DNA of 64,000 nucleotides from Adineta ricciae (Eukaryota; Rotifera; Eurotatoria; Adinetida; Adinetidae), in NCBI GenBank assembly GCA_905250025.1, contig CAJNOJ010000047.1:62001-126000 (forward strand), read 5' to 3'. The position numbers were made by a program, and so were the translations under genes. The notes beneath the pieces were generated by a model. It ran no database searches and was not told the DNA's origin. It was given only the letters and a program-made list of their open reading frames with translations. Of the stretch, positions 47,084-59,440 are shown in pieces. How positions within the stretch are numbered: the stretch's first letter is position 1; every line of letters starts with the position of its first letter.

Positions 47084-47722
47084 CAGAGCTGGGCAACTCA
47101 ACTCAAAAAGGTGTTCAATTCAATTCAACTCATTGAGAGCAATATGCAACTCAATTCAATTCAATTCAGTGGTTTCTAGAAATTTTTTCAACTCAATTCA
47201 ACCCAATTCAGTAAAGTTCCCCAACTCACTTCAATTCAATTCGTATATGTTGAAAAATTTTCTCAACTCAATTCCATTCAATTCATGTAGCATGAAAATT
47301 TCTTGCAACTCATTCAATTCAACTCGTGAATCGAATTGAATTGGGTCCCGAGTTGTGCCGTTTTTAGGTAAAATATGTAGTTTTTAATGGGTAGAAATTA
47401 GGAAAATTACGTTTCACAATATAATAAAACATTATCAAACAGAACACAACACTTTATCTTGATGAAATTTGATAAATAAATTTTTGTCTCTCTCAATTAA
47501 TAGAATATTTTTCTGAATTGAGTTGAGTTCAATTCGGAGACAACAGAAAATAATTTCCAACTCAATTCAATTCAATTCGTCAATTCAGAAAAATTTTACC
47601 AATTCAACTCAACATAATTCATCAACTCAAAAAAAGCATCAACAACTCAACTCATCCAACTCAAAAAAATGAGTTGAGTTGAATTGAGTTGGCCGATTTT
47701 TGAATTGAGTTGCCCAGTTCTG
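47084..47722. mobile_element. 639-bp element made of CAACTCAATTCAATTC-like repeats
   Basis: The ends are CAGAGCTGGGCAACTCAA and, reversed, CAGAACTGGGCAACTCAA, clearly related to the ends of 43296-43699. Most of the interior is a degenerate repetition of CAACTCAATTCAATTC in both orientations, interrupted by about 150 bases of unique AT-rich sequence (47340-47510). Flanks share AATTCAG, but no clean 8-bp duplication could be fixed. Confidence 0.72.
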
Positions 47723-48301
47723 GAATTCAGTCTTTTGTTTATTAGAGAAATCGATATAAGACAATGGCATTCTTTCGAATATTTTGATATACAAGCAAAT
47801 TAACGCGATCACTGAGGGGCCTTTTTTGTTCTATCTTCATTTTAACTTTTTTGAAGAAAATCTCTATGAAGTAGATTTATACTTTGTTCTTGAAAATTAA
47901 TGCTTGTTTTCTAACACTTTGTAAAATATATCTTGGTCTAATGACGAACTTTTTTACACGTCGAAAATTTGCTAAATGATTGAAAGATTCTAAATACACC
48001 ATTGTTATTGACTTATCTTTGAAGCATTTGGACAATAAACGAAGATCATACGATTTCATTATTTACAACTAGGAAAATCATATATTGATCTTGTCTTTTT
48101 ATGATGTTCATAGTATAGTTTGATAATATATAAAAATCATAAAAATATTTTCAAGTATTTTTTGTTGGAAAGTAATTGCGTATTTTGGACTCATAAAAGC
48201 GAAAAAGGCAAAAGCAGTCATTCAACTTTTATTACTAATTTTTGATAAGAAAAAAAGTATAAAAACGGATATTTTCTTTGGAGATTTTTAGTTTACGAAA
48301 A
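47723..48301. other. Upstream of NHL gene A
   Basis: AT-rich without recognised coding sequence; would include the promoter of NHL gene A. A GTATAAAAAC element lies at 48258-48267, about 35-45 bases before the ATG. Confidence 0.4.
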
Positions 48302-51300
48302 ATGTCGATGCTTAAAACAATCTTTGTTACAGCTCTTCTGATCATTTGGATTCATCCATATGTCGGTGCAGTTTGGCCAAATAGTACTGCAACATGGGAA
48401 CAAACTGGAAAGTTGGTGAAGGCTGATAGTCAAGGTACTGATAAGAATTCATCAAGATTAATATCGTTGAACAAACAGACTGAGAAGAGTTTTCTCTAAT
48501 ATCGCTGAGAGCCTTTAGGATCAAGAGTCTCGTACAACCTTCCATTGGTTATAGGATCTATGAGGGTCACTAAGGCGTATAGCATCTAATATGTTCTTTC
48601 ATGTTCTACCACGTTGAAAGAGTTCGCCACGGACTGTAGTATCTTCGAGGCTCTACAAGAGTCTATAGCCATGTAAAAGATTTGGTCCTAAAAGTAACTA
48701 TTCAGTGACTTTCAATAGTGAGTTTTTGCCAATATAGACTACTTATAAGTGAACATCTATAAGTACTTTTCATACTTTTTCACTAAGAACTGGTATGACA
48801 AGTGAAAAATCAAGATGGAAAACGGATCCTCCAGGATTCGCTTTATCGTCTTTGTTAAAAATAGTAAAACAAGACACTACATTTTAACTAGTAACGATAG
48901 TATTTATAAGTAGATTTTGTTCACTTTTTGTAGATAGATATAGTAGATTAGACTGGTGTCAGTATGCGTGACAGTGTACATGCATTTGATCAGTGGTCAC
49001 CCTCAAGTATTCAAGTCGCCATCGGCTGCGTCAGATTTGGTACAGATTTTAAATACCAGTAATTGCACTAAGTTTCAGGAAGATGTAGAGTTCGTGAGTA
49101 GTTGCCAACGGAAAATCAAATAAAACTTCGAAATGTTTAATCATAGTGAGAAGTTACCAATACACGATGGCCTAAAAGCCATGATATCCGAAAAAAATTG
49201 AATATCATCTTACCATTCGATCAAACGGACTGATTTTTTTAAAAAAGTATAGAGATGTGTTTAGATTTTAAATCCATATGGAAGAGATTAGTGAGAACAT
49301 GGATTATGTACCAGTATTGTTCTCAACAAAGAAAAAGTTTTAATTGTTTAGAGATATAAAAATAAAACAATATACTTAGCAAAGGTTCTCACTAATGTGG
49401 TTAGTATGGATTGAAATTACCAACATGTCTCTGCGTTTGGTGAAAAGATTACATTGTTAAATCTAACTTTAGGGAGATATCTTGTTTTCTCTTTTGATGA
49501 AATGACTTTTATAACATTCTGTAAATTATTTTCCTACTAGTGGAAAATTAAAGTTCTCTTGTGGAAGTCAACAGTTACACTTAACAAAGGTTCTCACTTA
49601 TCTTGTCCACATCGATGTCGAAGGTGAACTTGTCTTGCTATCAGTTAAAGAATCGAGCTTGTGCAGTGGAACAGTAAGGGAGATATTTTTAGTTTTCTTG
49701 GGACACAGGACTTTTGGACTACTCAATATCTGTTATGAGCATGATGTTAACATCTCGGCCGAGAGAGAAATAAGAGGATATATGATTTTCCTCGGAAACG
49801 ATCATATATATTCAAGTTTAATGTGAAAATATTATGGTCATAACGTCAGTAAGGGTTGCTAAAAGCTTGTTTTCAAAAAAAGTTGTAGTTAACTAGCTTA
49901 TTTTCTCCATATTAATGCATTCGAGCAGTCCTTCTGGTTTCCATAGGGTATAGTCTGTGCTCGTGTATTTCACAGGTTTATCTCATGTAGTAATAGTTGC
50001 TGAACAGTCTACTTTATACCGTCATTAGTTCTATAGCTGACTTTAAGTTCAATATGCTGCCATAGTTTCAATAGCGTATGTCTACCTATTTTTTCAGTAT
50101 GTGTCGATTTTCAATGAAATATCGATTTAAATCGTACGAAGGACGGTATTTATTCACAGAAGAAAAGATGATTCAATTGTGCGCCTGATTAGAGACGATT
50201 TTTGATTAAATTTAACTTTGCCTAAAACGCAATTCCACTTCAGACACTTACAACGCCCCTTATATATTCAGACATTCTAATTCCACGTTGCTTACAAGAA
50301 CATTAGAGAAAACCACAAGCACAAATAAGTTCCGAGTTAAAAGTGAGGATGTGAGCGTGGATATTTACTGTTTTCGCGCGCTCACACCCTCAAAATGAGG
50401 AAAAATGATATGTAGAAAATGACTTTTTCCGAATTTGAGTGACAAGGTGATGACTTTTCCTTTCGTATGTACACGATCGTTATCTCCTTCTATCGCTCGT
50501 CCTCACTAACAATTCTAATTTATTAAAATTCGAATGAAGAAAGAGAGCAAACATAATGAAATAATCGAATGAGAGAGACAGAATATAGACATTCACATTT
50601 TTACAAGTTTATTTAGATGAATGACTCTTAGGGGCAAGGAAGAGATACAAAACTACGAAAAAACTGTCCTTCAAAAACACAAAAAATCGAACAGATGGAA
50701 ACAAACATATGTGTGCGGTGATACATTCTCACACTGGAATCTCTAGGATTCCAGTTAATAGTGCATTTATTCTGATTCTATAGAATACACCTACATATCT
50801 CTCGCTCTCTGACATAAAATTACTCCTTTAGGAAAACTGCTCTATCACTAATTATGCAAGGTTCATTTTTTCGTTCTTTTTAGTACCATTACGAGCACCG
50901 GCTATTGATATTTATCCGTATGCTGAATGGGAACAGAACGGTCTTACTGTAGCGGGAGGAAATGGAAGAGGCACAGGAAAGAATCAACTGGAACGCCCAC
51001 ACGGATTGTTTGTAGATCATGATCAAACTATCTATGTCGCTGATTACTATAATAATCGTATTGTGGAATGGAAACTGAACGCGACGAGTGGTCATGTGGT
51101 TGCCGGTGGAAATGGACAAGGAAATGGCAATAATCAGTTGTACTACCCATCCGATGTGATTGTGGACAAAGAAACAGATAGTCTCATCATCTGTGATCTC
51201 GGGAATAACAGAATAGTTCGATGGCCTCGTGGAAATGGAAGAACTGGAGAAACAATCATCTCAGACATCTCTTGTTTTGGTTTGACAATGGATAACAATG

Positions 51301-51824
51301 GATCTCTCTATGTCGGTAATCATCGAAAAGCTGAAGTTAGACGATATGGAAGAGGATACTCTCAAGGAACAGTGGTTGCAAGTGACAATGGATGTGGAAA
51401 TGGTCTCAACCGATATTGTAGCATGGGATACGTATTCGTCGACCAAGATCATTCAGTGTACGTGTCTGAATGGTACGCTAATCGTGTGACGAAATGGGTG
51501 GTAGGGGCAAAAGAAGGCATTGTCGTGGCTGGTGGTGATCAAGGAGCAGGAAATAATCTTGACCAACTATCAGCACCACAAGGAGTCGTAGTCGATCGGT
51601 CAGGCACTGTATATGTGGTTGATCGAAATAATTATCGAGTTATGCGTTGGATGCAAGGAGCTGCAGAAGGAACTGTTATTGTTAACCGGTTATCATTTCC
51701 ATTCGGTTTGGCGTTTGATTTACAGGGCAATCTCTATGTCGGCGATTATTTAGACGACCGAGTGCAAAAGTTTAATATTAAGCAGTTTAGTAAGTTTTAC
51801 ACTAATGAGTCGCAACTTCAGTAG
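48302..51824 (+). CDS. Secreted NHL-repeat propeller protein, copy A
   Basis: Exon 48302-48434 (ATG 48302) and exon 50884-51824 join in phase 1 across a 2.45-kb intron to 357 aa. Exon 1 encodes a signal peptide (about residues 1-25) and STATWEQTGKL, itself like the start of an NHL unit. Exon 2 encodes six NHL blades with the pattern VAGGNGxGxxxNQL...DxxxxIYVADYYNNRIVEW. Blade 6 is shortened by about ten residues (GTVIVNRLSFPFG) relative to copy B. NHL propellers bind proteins, RNA or ligands; a secreted one probably binds extracellular partners. The exon 1 link rests on phase, the signal peptide and similarity to the exon 1 of copy B; it is inferred. Confidence 0.7.
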
Positions 51825-51950
51825 ATGCTAATTCAAAACCAGATTTATATGTAGTTACTATGAATCTAATATTAATCTGCATTAGAAATGGCGCATTACA
51901 AATACTTGAAATAAGTAATAACATATTACTAGGGATAATTAATGATTTTG

Positions 51951-52406
51951 TAAGGTGCACGCAATGCAAAAATCAAGTGAAATTTATTTTGACTTTTTTT
52001 CCACATGGTTTGATAGAGCATGAGCTGCTGATCACGATGGACTACTTTTTATTCCTTCAAGACGCTAATTTGTAGTCAGAAATCGCAAAATCCTTGAAAA
52101 ACTCGCCTTTTCTGAAAAATCGGGTTTTTGGACAAAACATGCAAAAACCACCATGTTCTCGCTCTTGAAACTTTCTGAAAACATGTTTTTCAGATTCAGC
52201 ATCAAAAACTGATTCAGGAAAACGTGGAAAAATCATTACTGATCCAAAATTCTTTTAATNCAAGGATTTTGCGATTTCTGACTACAAATTAGCTTCTTGA
52301 ACGAATAAAAAGTAGTCCATCGTGATCAGCAGCTCATGCTCTATCAAACCATGTGGAAAAAAAGTCAAAATAAATTTCACTTGATTTTTGCATTGCGTGC
52401 ACCTTA
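51951..52406. mobile_element. Palindromic foldback insert present only in NHL unit A
   Basis: Arms 51953-52096 and 52262-52405 are inverted copies beginning AGGTGCACGCAATGC, with TA at both outer edges, consistent with a TA-duplicating MITE. The N at 52260 lies at the start of the right arm. The matching place in NHL unit B (near 57920) lacks it. Confidence 0.75.
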
Positions 52407-53699
52407 AATGAGTAATAGTAATATAAGGACTACATGGCGCAACTGATCTCGATCCAAAGTAGTGATTGAACAGATCGTTGTCGACATTCGAGATTTGGAT
52501 GCCCACTGACGATTGAAAAAATACGTTGTCATATACTTAGACGTCCTAAGATTCATCTTTTAAGGAATAAGAATGCATGAAGATATTAAATCGGCAGTGA
52601 ACTACAACTATAAGATATCACTTTTCTTTTCTGCACTATCAAAGTTATTGAGCCCTATTCCTCTCCCTGTAGAGTTTTCGGAAGAGGGAAAAAATATGCA
52701 TGCGGGTGAGGGTAAGGATTTATTTGGGGAATAGTGAGGTTACGAATGTTGCACTAGTAGCGTCGCGACGAAATCAGTGACAGGTTCCCATTTTTCTGAA
52801 AAAGTGAGTTTTCAGGAATGTTCGAAGTGTTAGATTATATTGTTTCTGTTTTTCTCGAGGAAAAATATATTTCAAAAAATAATCGCTAGAGGTTTGCGTC
52901 AGTTCGATTGCTTGACGAGAGATTCTCAACTAATTCAGACTAGCACGTAGCCGATAAGTATACCTCCACACATCCAAGGTATGTTTGTTCAGATAAGGTC
53001 AGCAATTTCGTAAGATGAGCGCTATTCTTCTTCAAAATTAATTTCATCATATTGTACATTGAAATTGACATACTTCCCTTATTTTTAATAAGTGTGAGTT
53101 TTCAATAATTTTTCCAATACTGATTTAGAGATTATAGCTATCATGCATCCTGTACTTGTTAAAGATGCAGGTGTTGAAGAGGAAAAAAGCGTTTCTAAAT
53201 TTATGCATCGTATCGGTTATATCTTATGTCAAAGTGTTTTTACTAAACACTTTATATAGCTTGACCTTACGATATGTCCATAATACATGGCTCTTTTTCC
53301 AGAGACAAGATTTAAACGCTTGTGTAAGTTATGTGAAAAGACATATCAACTCATGCGCTAGATTTATGAGGTTTATATGAATGAATGTGAATAAAACTAG
53401 AGTGTGAGAGTAGATGAGGATATAAATGTGAATGTTCCGTTTCTTTGATACTGTCATCTACTCGTTAGCATCTAGGAATATTAATACCAAAATTATTCGC
53501 CGTTGATTCATCACCTGCAAATTCAGTCTAGGAAATTTTGAACACAACATGAATACATGTTTGGATTCCTTGATCTTCCAGATGTTGAATCAAGCTTTCG
53601 AAAAAACACACCGTTATTTTCTCAAATTAGCTTTATCCTAACAAAAAAATCCAAGAATGTCTAAAAAAATTCTTCAGTACTTTCGATGTTATTTTTTTC

Positions 53700-55940
53700 A
53701 TGAAGCAAAGGATATTTTTAGTTGTTGTCGTGAAAACTCGTTTAGCTGCGGCTGATAGTATTGGTGTGGATGTATCTTCTTCACGTAATTCCACTGACAC
53801 ACACTCGCACATTCATTCTATGAAGTAATCTTCAATAATACATTTTCGACAGATAATAGTACTTATAAGAGAACTTTTTGAGATACTTTTCATAGTTTTG
53901 GCCCAAGTGATACTAAGGCAAGTGAAAACTCTAAGTGGGAAATCAATCCTAGCGTTCCAAATTCTGTGATATTCTCATAGAGAAAAAAAGTGAACTATTT
54001 TAGATTCACATAGATTCCAGAAGCTCACACGATCCTTTTCGATCTCAAAAACTCAAAGGATTCGGAGATGCAACATTCGCTTTTCCGCCTTTGTTAAAAA
54101 TAGTAAAATAAGACACTGTATTTTAGCTCATTCTGATAGTATTTATAAGTAGGTTTTGTTCACTATTTTTAGCTGGATATAATAGATTAGGATGGTGTCA
54201 GTGTAAGTAAGCGTATGCATCGATTTGATCAGTTCTCATGCACACCCCCACTTCGCCCTTGTCCTCACCCTCAAGATGAATCAGAGTAGCATGCAATCAA
54301 AGTTTACTCTAGGAAAAGATAATTTATGTCAAGCCTGAAGGGAAGTGGAAACGTATCACGCATAAGAGTGGAACTCTCATATGTGTCACACCATATGACA
54401 TATATAAGGAAAAGAAACATATGAGTGTATCAATATTTCTATGATGGATACATCAGATAAGAGACTAATATATAAGTGTAAACAGGAAGAAGGAAAATAG
54501 AAGATGGTCGTTTAGCTCGTCGACATAAGAGAAGAAGAGAAGACGAAAAGGAAAAGGAAGCATAGAGAAAAGGGAGGAAGCACATTTCAAGGACAATTAT
54601 CGTAGTGTATGAGAAGCAGAGAGAAAGTTTACAACTACTTAGATTTTCACAGTAATGTGATTGGTATGGATTTTAATCACCAACATGTCACTGTGTTTGA
54701 TGAAGCGATTACGTCGTTAACTTGGCGTTCACGGAGATATCCAGTTTTCTCTTTCGATGAAGTGACTTTTATAACATCCTGTAAATTATTTTTCCTACCT
54801 CTGAAAAAGTAAAATTTTCTTGGTGAAGCCAATAGTGATACTTAACAAAGGTTCTCATTTATCTTGTCCACATAGACATTGAGTGTGAAGCTAGAGGGAA
54901 ACAGCGATACTCCAATACTCCAAAAAGAATTTAGAGTATCGCGGAGTATTATCGGAGTGTCGTGGAGTACCACTGGAGTATCGTGGAATACCACTGGAGT
55001 ATCGTGGAGTATGGCCGGAGTATGAGTGGAGTGCTGGAGTATTGGAGTATCGCTGTTTCCCTCTAGGTGTGAAGTTGTCTTGATATCAGTTAAAGAATCG
55101 AGCAGTAAAGAAGGTATTTTATTTTTTTGGGTAACAGCACTTTTGGGTTACTCAATATTTATTATGCACATGGCGTTAATATTCCGACCGAGAGGGGGGA
55201 ATAGAGGGTATATGATTTTCCTAAGAAACGATCATATATATTCCATTTTGATGTAAAAATACTATGTTCATAGCGCTCGTAACGATTGCTACACGCTTCT
55301 TTTCAGAAAAGTTGTAGCTAATTTGAATATTTTTCATGTTATTCTACTCGAGCAACCCGTCTAGGTTCGACAGGGGGTAGTCTGTGCTCATCGATGCCTT
55401 AGGCTTATCTCATGTGTTAATAGTTGCTGAGCAGTCTATTCTACATTCAAATTAGTTCCACGGATATCTTAATGTTTAGCATGCTGTCATAATACTAATA
55501 GGATCTATCCACCTATTTTGTCAGTATGTGTTGACTTTCAAGGAAACATCATTTTAAATCGTCTGAGAGAACAGTATTTATTCACGGGAGAAAAGATGAT
55601 TCAATTTTGCGCCTAATAAGAAACGAATTTTGATTAAATTTAACTTTGTCTAAAAATCAAATCTACCTGCAACACTTACCATGTCTCTTGTATACCCAGA
55701 GGTTCTTATTCCACGTTGTTTACAATAACATCAGCAGAAACCATAAGCACAAATGAGTTACGAGTTGAAAGTGAAGATGTGAGCGTGGATATTAACTGTT
55801 TTCGCGCGCTCACATCCTCATCCTGATTTTCCTTTTCGTATGCACACAATGGTTATCTCCCTCCATCGCTCGTGCTCACCAATCATTCCAATCGCTTAAA
55901 ATTCCAATAAAGAAAACGGGCAAAGATAATGAAATCATCG

Positions 55941-55983
<43 letters not shown>

Positions 55984-57774
55984 AAAGATTGACATTCTTA
56001 CAACTTTATTTAGATGGATGGCTCTCAGAGACAAGGAAGAGAATCAAAACTACGAAAAATCTGTCCCTTAAAAACACAAAAAAATCTAATAGATAGAAAC
56101 AAAGATGTCTGTGCGCTGACAATGAGATAAACGAAATGATAGATGAACAAAGAAAACCAATATTTCTCAATTCAGATAGTTGCCAGCCATTCTCACTCTG
56201 AAATTCCTAGGATTCCAGTTAATAGTTCATTTATTCTGGCTCTGCAGAACAAAGCCACATATGTCTCGCTTCTATTCACTCACACTGAAAAAAATAAGGT
56301 ATTCTACCTAACCCATCGAAAAAGTTTCGTACATGCTCAAAGCTTCCAAATGTGTCGACATGTTGAAAAAAATGGTTTTCAAAAATCTGCGAAACCAAAA
56401 AAGGATCGGTCGTCGGGCACACGCTCCGAACCCTCATCACGGAATCTTTTTAAGTTTCGCCGCAAAATACGAAACCTTAATGGATTCGTACAAAACCTTA
56501 GTGCGAAACCTCAAGGTTCCGTATTTTCTGGCGAACCTTTATTGGGACCGTGCGAAACTTAAAAAGGTTTCGAGGTGACGGTTCGGAGCGTGTGCCCGCC
56601 GACCGATCCTTTTTGGCTTCGCAGATTTTTGAAAACCATTTTTTTCAACATGTCGACACATTTGGAAGCTTTGAGCATCTACGAAACTTTTTCGATGGGT
56701 TTGGTAGAACACCTTATGTTTTTCAGTGCACTCTCTCATACAAAAGCACTGTTTTATGAAAACTGTTCTATCACTAAGTATACAACATTCCTTTTTTCGT
56801 TCTTTTTAGTGCCATTACGAGCACCTGCTATTGATATTGATCCATATGTCAAATGGGAACAGAAGGGTCTTACTGTAGCTGGAGGGAATGGACAAGGCAC
56901 TGGAAATAATCAACTAGACCGACCATGGGGTTTGTTTGTAGACGATAATCAAACTATCTATGTCGTTGATTACTGGAATAGTCGTATTGTGGAATGGAAA
57001 CTTAGCGCAACGAGTGGTCGTGTAGTTGCCGGTGGAAATGGGCCAGGATATGGCAACCATCAGTTATACTACCCAAAAGATGTGATTGTGGACAAAGAAA
57101 CAAATAGTCTCATCATCTGCGATGCCGGAAATGACAGAGTCGTTCGATGGCCTCGTCGAAATGGAAAAACTGGAGAAACGATCATTTCAAACATCAACTG
57201 TGAGGCTTTGACAATGGATAAGAATGGATCTCTCTATGTCGGTGATGACAGAAAAGCTAAAGTAATACGATATCGAAGAGGAGAGTTTGAAGGAACAGTG
57301 GTTGCAGGTGGCAATGGGAAGGGAAATAGTCTCAACCAAGTCTCTGGCGTAGGATACGTATTCGTTGACCAAGATCGTTCAGTGTACGTGTCTGAATGGG
57401 GAAATAATCGTGTGACGAAATGGATGGTAGGTGCAGAACAAGGCGTTATCGTAGCTGGTGGTCTTGGAGAAGGAAATAGTCTTACGCAACTGTCGACACC
57501 ACGAGGAGTTGTTGTCGATTCGTCAGGTACCGTCTATGTAGCTGATCAAGAGAATAATCGAATCATGCGTTGGATGAAAGGAGCTACAAAAGGAACTGTT
57601 ATTGTTGGTGGTGATGGTATGGGGGCACAACCGAATCAATTCTTATGGCCAATCGGTTTGGCGTTCGATTTACAGGGCAATCTCTATGTCGCCGATCATA
57701 ACAATGCCCGAGTAGAAAAATTCAATATTAACCAGTTCGGTAAGTTTTACATCAATGAGTCTCAACTTAATTAG
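53700..57774 (+). CDS. Secreted NHL-repeat propeller protein, copy B
   Basis: The propeller exon is 56810-57774, after a CTTTTTAG acceptor identical to that of copy A, and encodes six complete NHL blades (e.g. TVAGGNGQGTGNNQL, VYVADQENNRIMRW, LYVADHNNARVEKF). The best candidate first exon is 53700-53763 (MKQRIFLVVVVKTRLAAADS), whose phase fits and whose ADSxG stretch matches exon 1 of copy A; this gives 342 aa and a 3.05-kb intron. Its signal peptide is weak, so exon 1 is tentative. The open frame extends upstream of 56810 into a foldback element, which is coincidental. Function as for copy A. All six blades are complete, unlike copy A. Confidence 0.65.
54891..55066. mobile_element. 176-bp hAT-type MITE with 8-bp target duplication
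   Basis: Perfect ends CTAGAGGGAAACAGCGATAC and its reverse, flanked by GTGTGAAG at 54883-54890 and 55067-55074. The interior is a run of GGAGTATCG/GGAGTACC words that continues the inner part of the terminal repeat. NHL unit A lacks the insert at the equivalent place (about 49625). Confidence 0.9.
55944..55979. repeat. GA microsatellite
   Basis: About 18 GA units in the intron of NHL copy B; unit A has only a few GA steps at the equivalent place. Confidence 0.9.
56283..56728. mobile_element. 446-bp foldback element present only in NHL unit B
   Basis: Ends CACTGAAAAA...; the two arms of about 200 bases are inverted copies, with shared words TTTTTGGTTTCGCAG and ACACGCTCCGAACC. It sits about 80 bases before the acceptor of the NHL exon. 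A half copy is at 44475-44716. Target duplication not clear. Confidence 0.82.
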
Positions 57775-59440
57775 ATGCTAGTTTAAAATCAAATTTATAT
57801 GTAGTTACTTTGCATCTAATATTAATTTGCATTAGAAATGGCACATTACAAATACTGGAAATAAGTAATAACTAATGATGTTATAACTTATTACTAGTAA
57901 TAAGTAATGATTTTGAAAATTAATAATAGGAATAAAAAATAATAGGAATATAAGGACTACATGGCGGACATAGTCTAGACTCAAGATAGAGGTTAACTAG
58001 GTCGTTGTCTTCACTCAAGAGTTGGATGCCCATTGACGATTGAAGAAAGATGTTGTCATATACTTAGACGTCCTAACGTTTATCCTTTAAGGAATAAGAA
58101 TGCATGAGGATATTAAATCGACAGTGGGCTACAACCATAGTATATCACTTTTATTTTCCGCACTATCAAAGTTATTGAGCCGTATTCCTCTCCCTGTGGG
58201 GCTTTCGAAAGATCAAGAAAAAATGCATGAGCAGTAGTTTTATTTCTGCACTCTGGAATTATTAATACACTCTCGCTCCATCTCTAGATAATAAACACCA
58301 GAGTTATTAATAGACATTTAAGCAGAGTGTAATGGGACAATGTCTGACATACGTAGATCAAGTTTTTTGTCACTCGACCGTAATCGGACACTAGTGGAAG
58401 TAGCAGTACACAATTTCGGAAATAGGTCTGCAAGGTAGAAACTGATCTCGAAGGAATGCCAGGTTTTTGTGAATTAAACAGTTCTTTCCATCTCACTTAT
58501 GTATTATCACATAGGGTGCAGGTGAATGAGGGTGAGGCTTTCTATGCAGATGCTAATAAGAATGTGAGGGTGTGGCCTTTCCTGTAAGAGCTGCACCAGT
58601 TGCATACCGACTAAATCAGTGATAGGTTGGATTTACTGTGAAGACTTACTTTTGGGGCATATTCGAAGTGTTATAATATCTTGTTTACGGTTTTCTTAAG
58701 GAAAGAAAGCTAAAAAGCAGAATCGATAGAGAATTGCACTCGTTCGATCGCTTGACGAGCCATTCACCACTAACCCAAACTAGCACATAGGAGATGAGCA
58801 CACCTCCGGAGGTCCAAACGGATATCTTCACACGCTCATGGTATATTTATTCAGATAAGGCCGGCAACTTCGCAGGATGAACGTTGTTCCTATTGAATAC
58901 TTATTCTTTCATATTGTACATCGAAATCGACATACCTCTCTTATGTTCAATAGGTGTGAGTGCTTCATAAGTTTTCCAATACTAATTCTGACGTTATAGC
59001 TAGCATGCGTTCTGTGCTTGTTAAAGATACAGGTCTTGGGGAGAGAAGAAAAGCTTTTCTGAATTTATGCACCGTACCGATCGTATCTTGTATAAAAGTT
59101 TTTTCAAACACGTGTTATGACTTGACCTCAAGATATGGCCATCATGCATGGATCCTGTTCTACAAACAACATTTGAACGCTTGTGTAAGTTATGTGAAAA
59201 GACAAATCAACTCATGCGCTGGGCTTATGATGTTCATATGAATAACTGTTAATAAAACTGGAGTGTGAGAATAGATGAGGATATAGATGTGATGTTGCGG
59301 TTCTTTGACACTCTCATCTACTCGTAACAATATTAATACCAAAATTATTCGCCATTGATTCATCACTTGAAAACTCAATCTTGAAAATTTTGAACAAAAT
59401 ATGAATATAGTTAACCCAAGGTTCCCAGAGTCGCGAAATC

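Larger units (their letters stand above)
48302..53699 (+). repeat. Tandem NHL unit A
   Basis: About 5.4 kb: exon 1, long intron, NHL exon and 3' flank. It aligns block by block with 53700-59440, for example 48860-48990 with 54105-54250 and 49390-49640 with 54650-54890. Confidence 0.75.
53700..59440 (+). repeat. Tandem NHL unit B
   Basis: About 5.7 kb, longer than unit A because of two private insertions and a GA microsatellite. After 59440 a third exon-1-like stretch (LVVVVKARLVAAEG) suggests the truncated start of another unit. Confidence 0.72.

Noticed and set aside
53156..53380. Open frame conserved between NHL units A (53156-53380) and B (58960-59241)
   Set aside because: Both end alike, but differences are spread over all codon positions and the start differs; more likely conserved non-coding sequence.
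56575..56809. N-terminal extension of the NHL copy B frame to give 399 aa
   Set aside because: This part lies in a foldback transposon and intron; copy A shows the exon starts after the CTTTTTAG acceptor.
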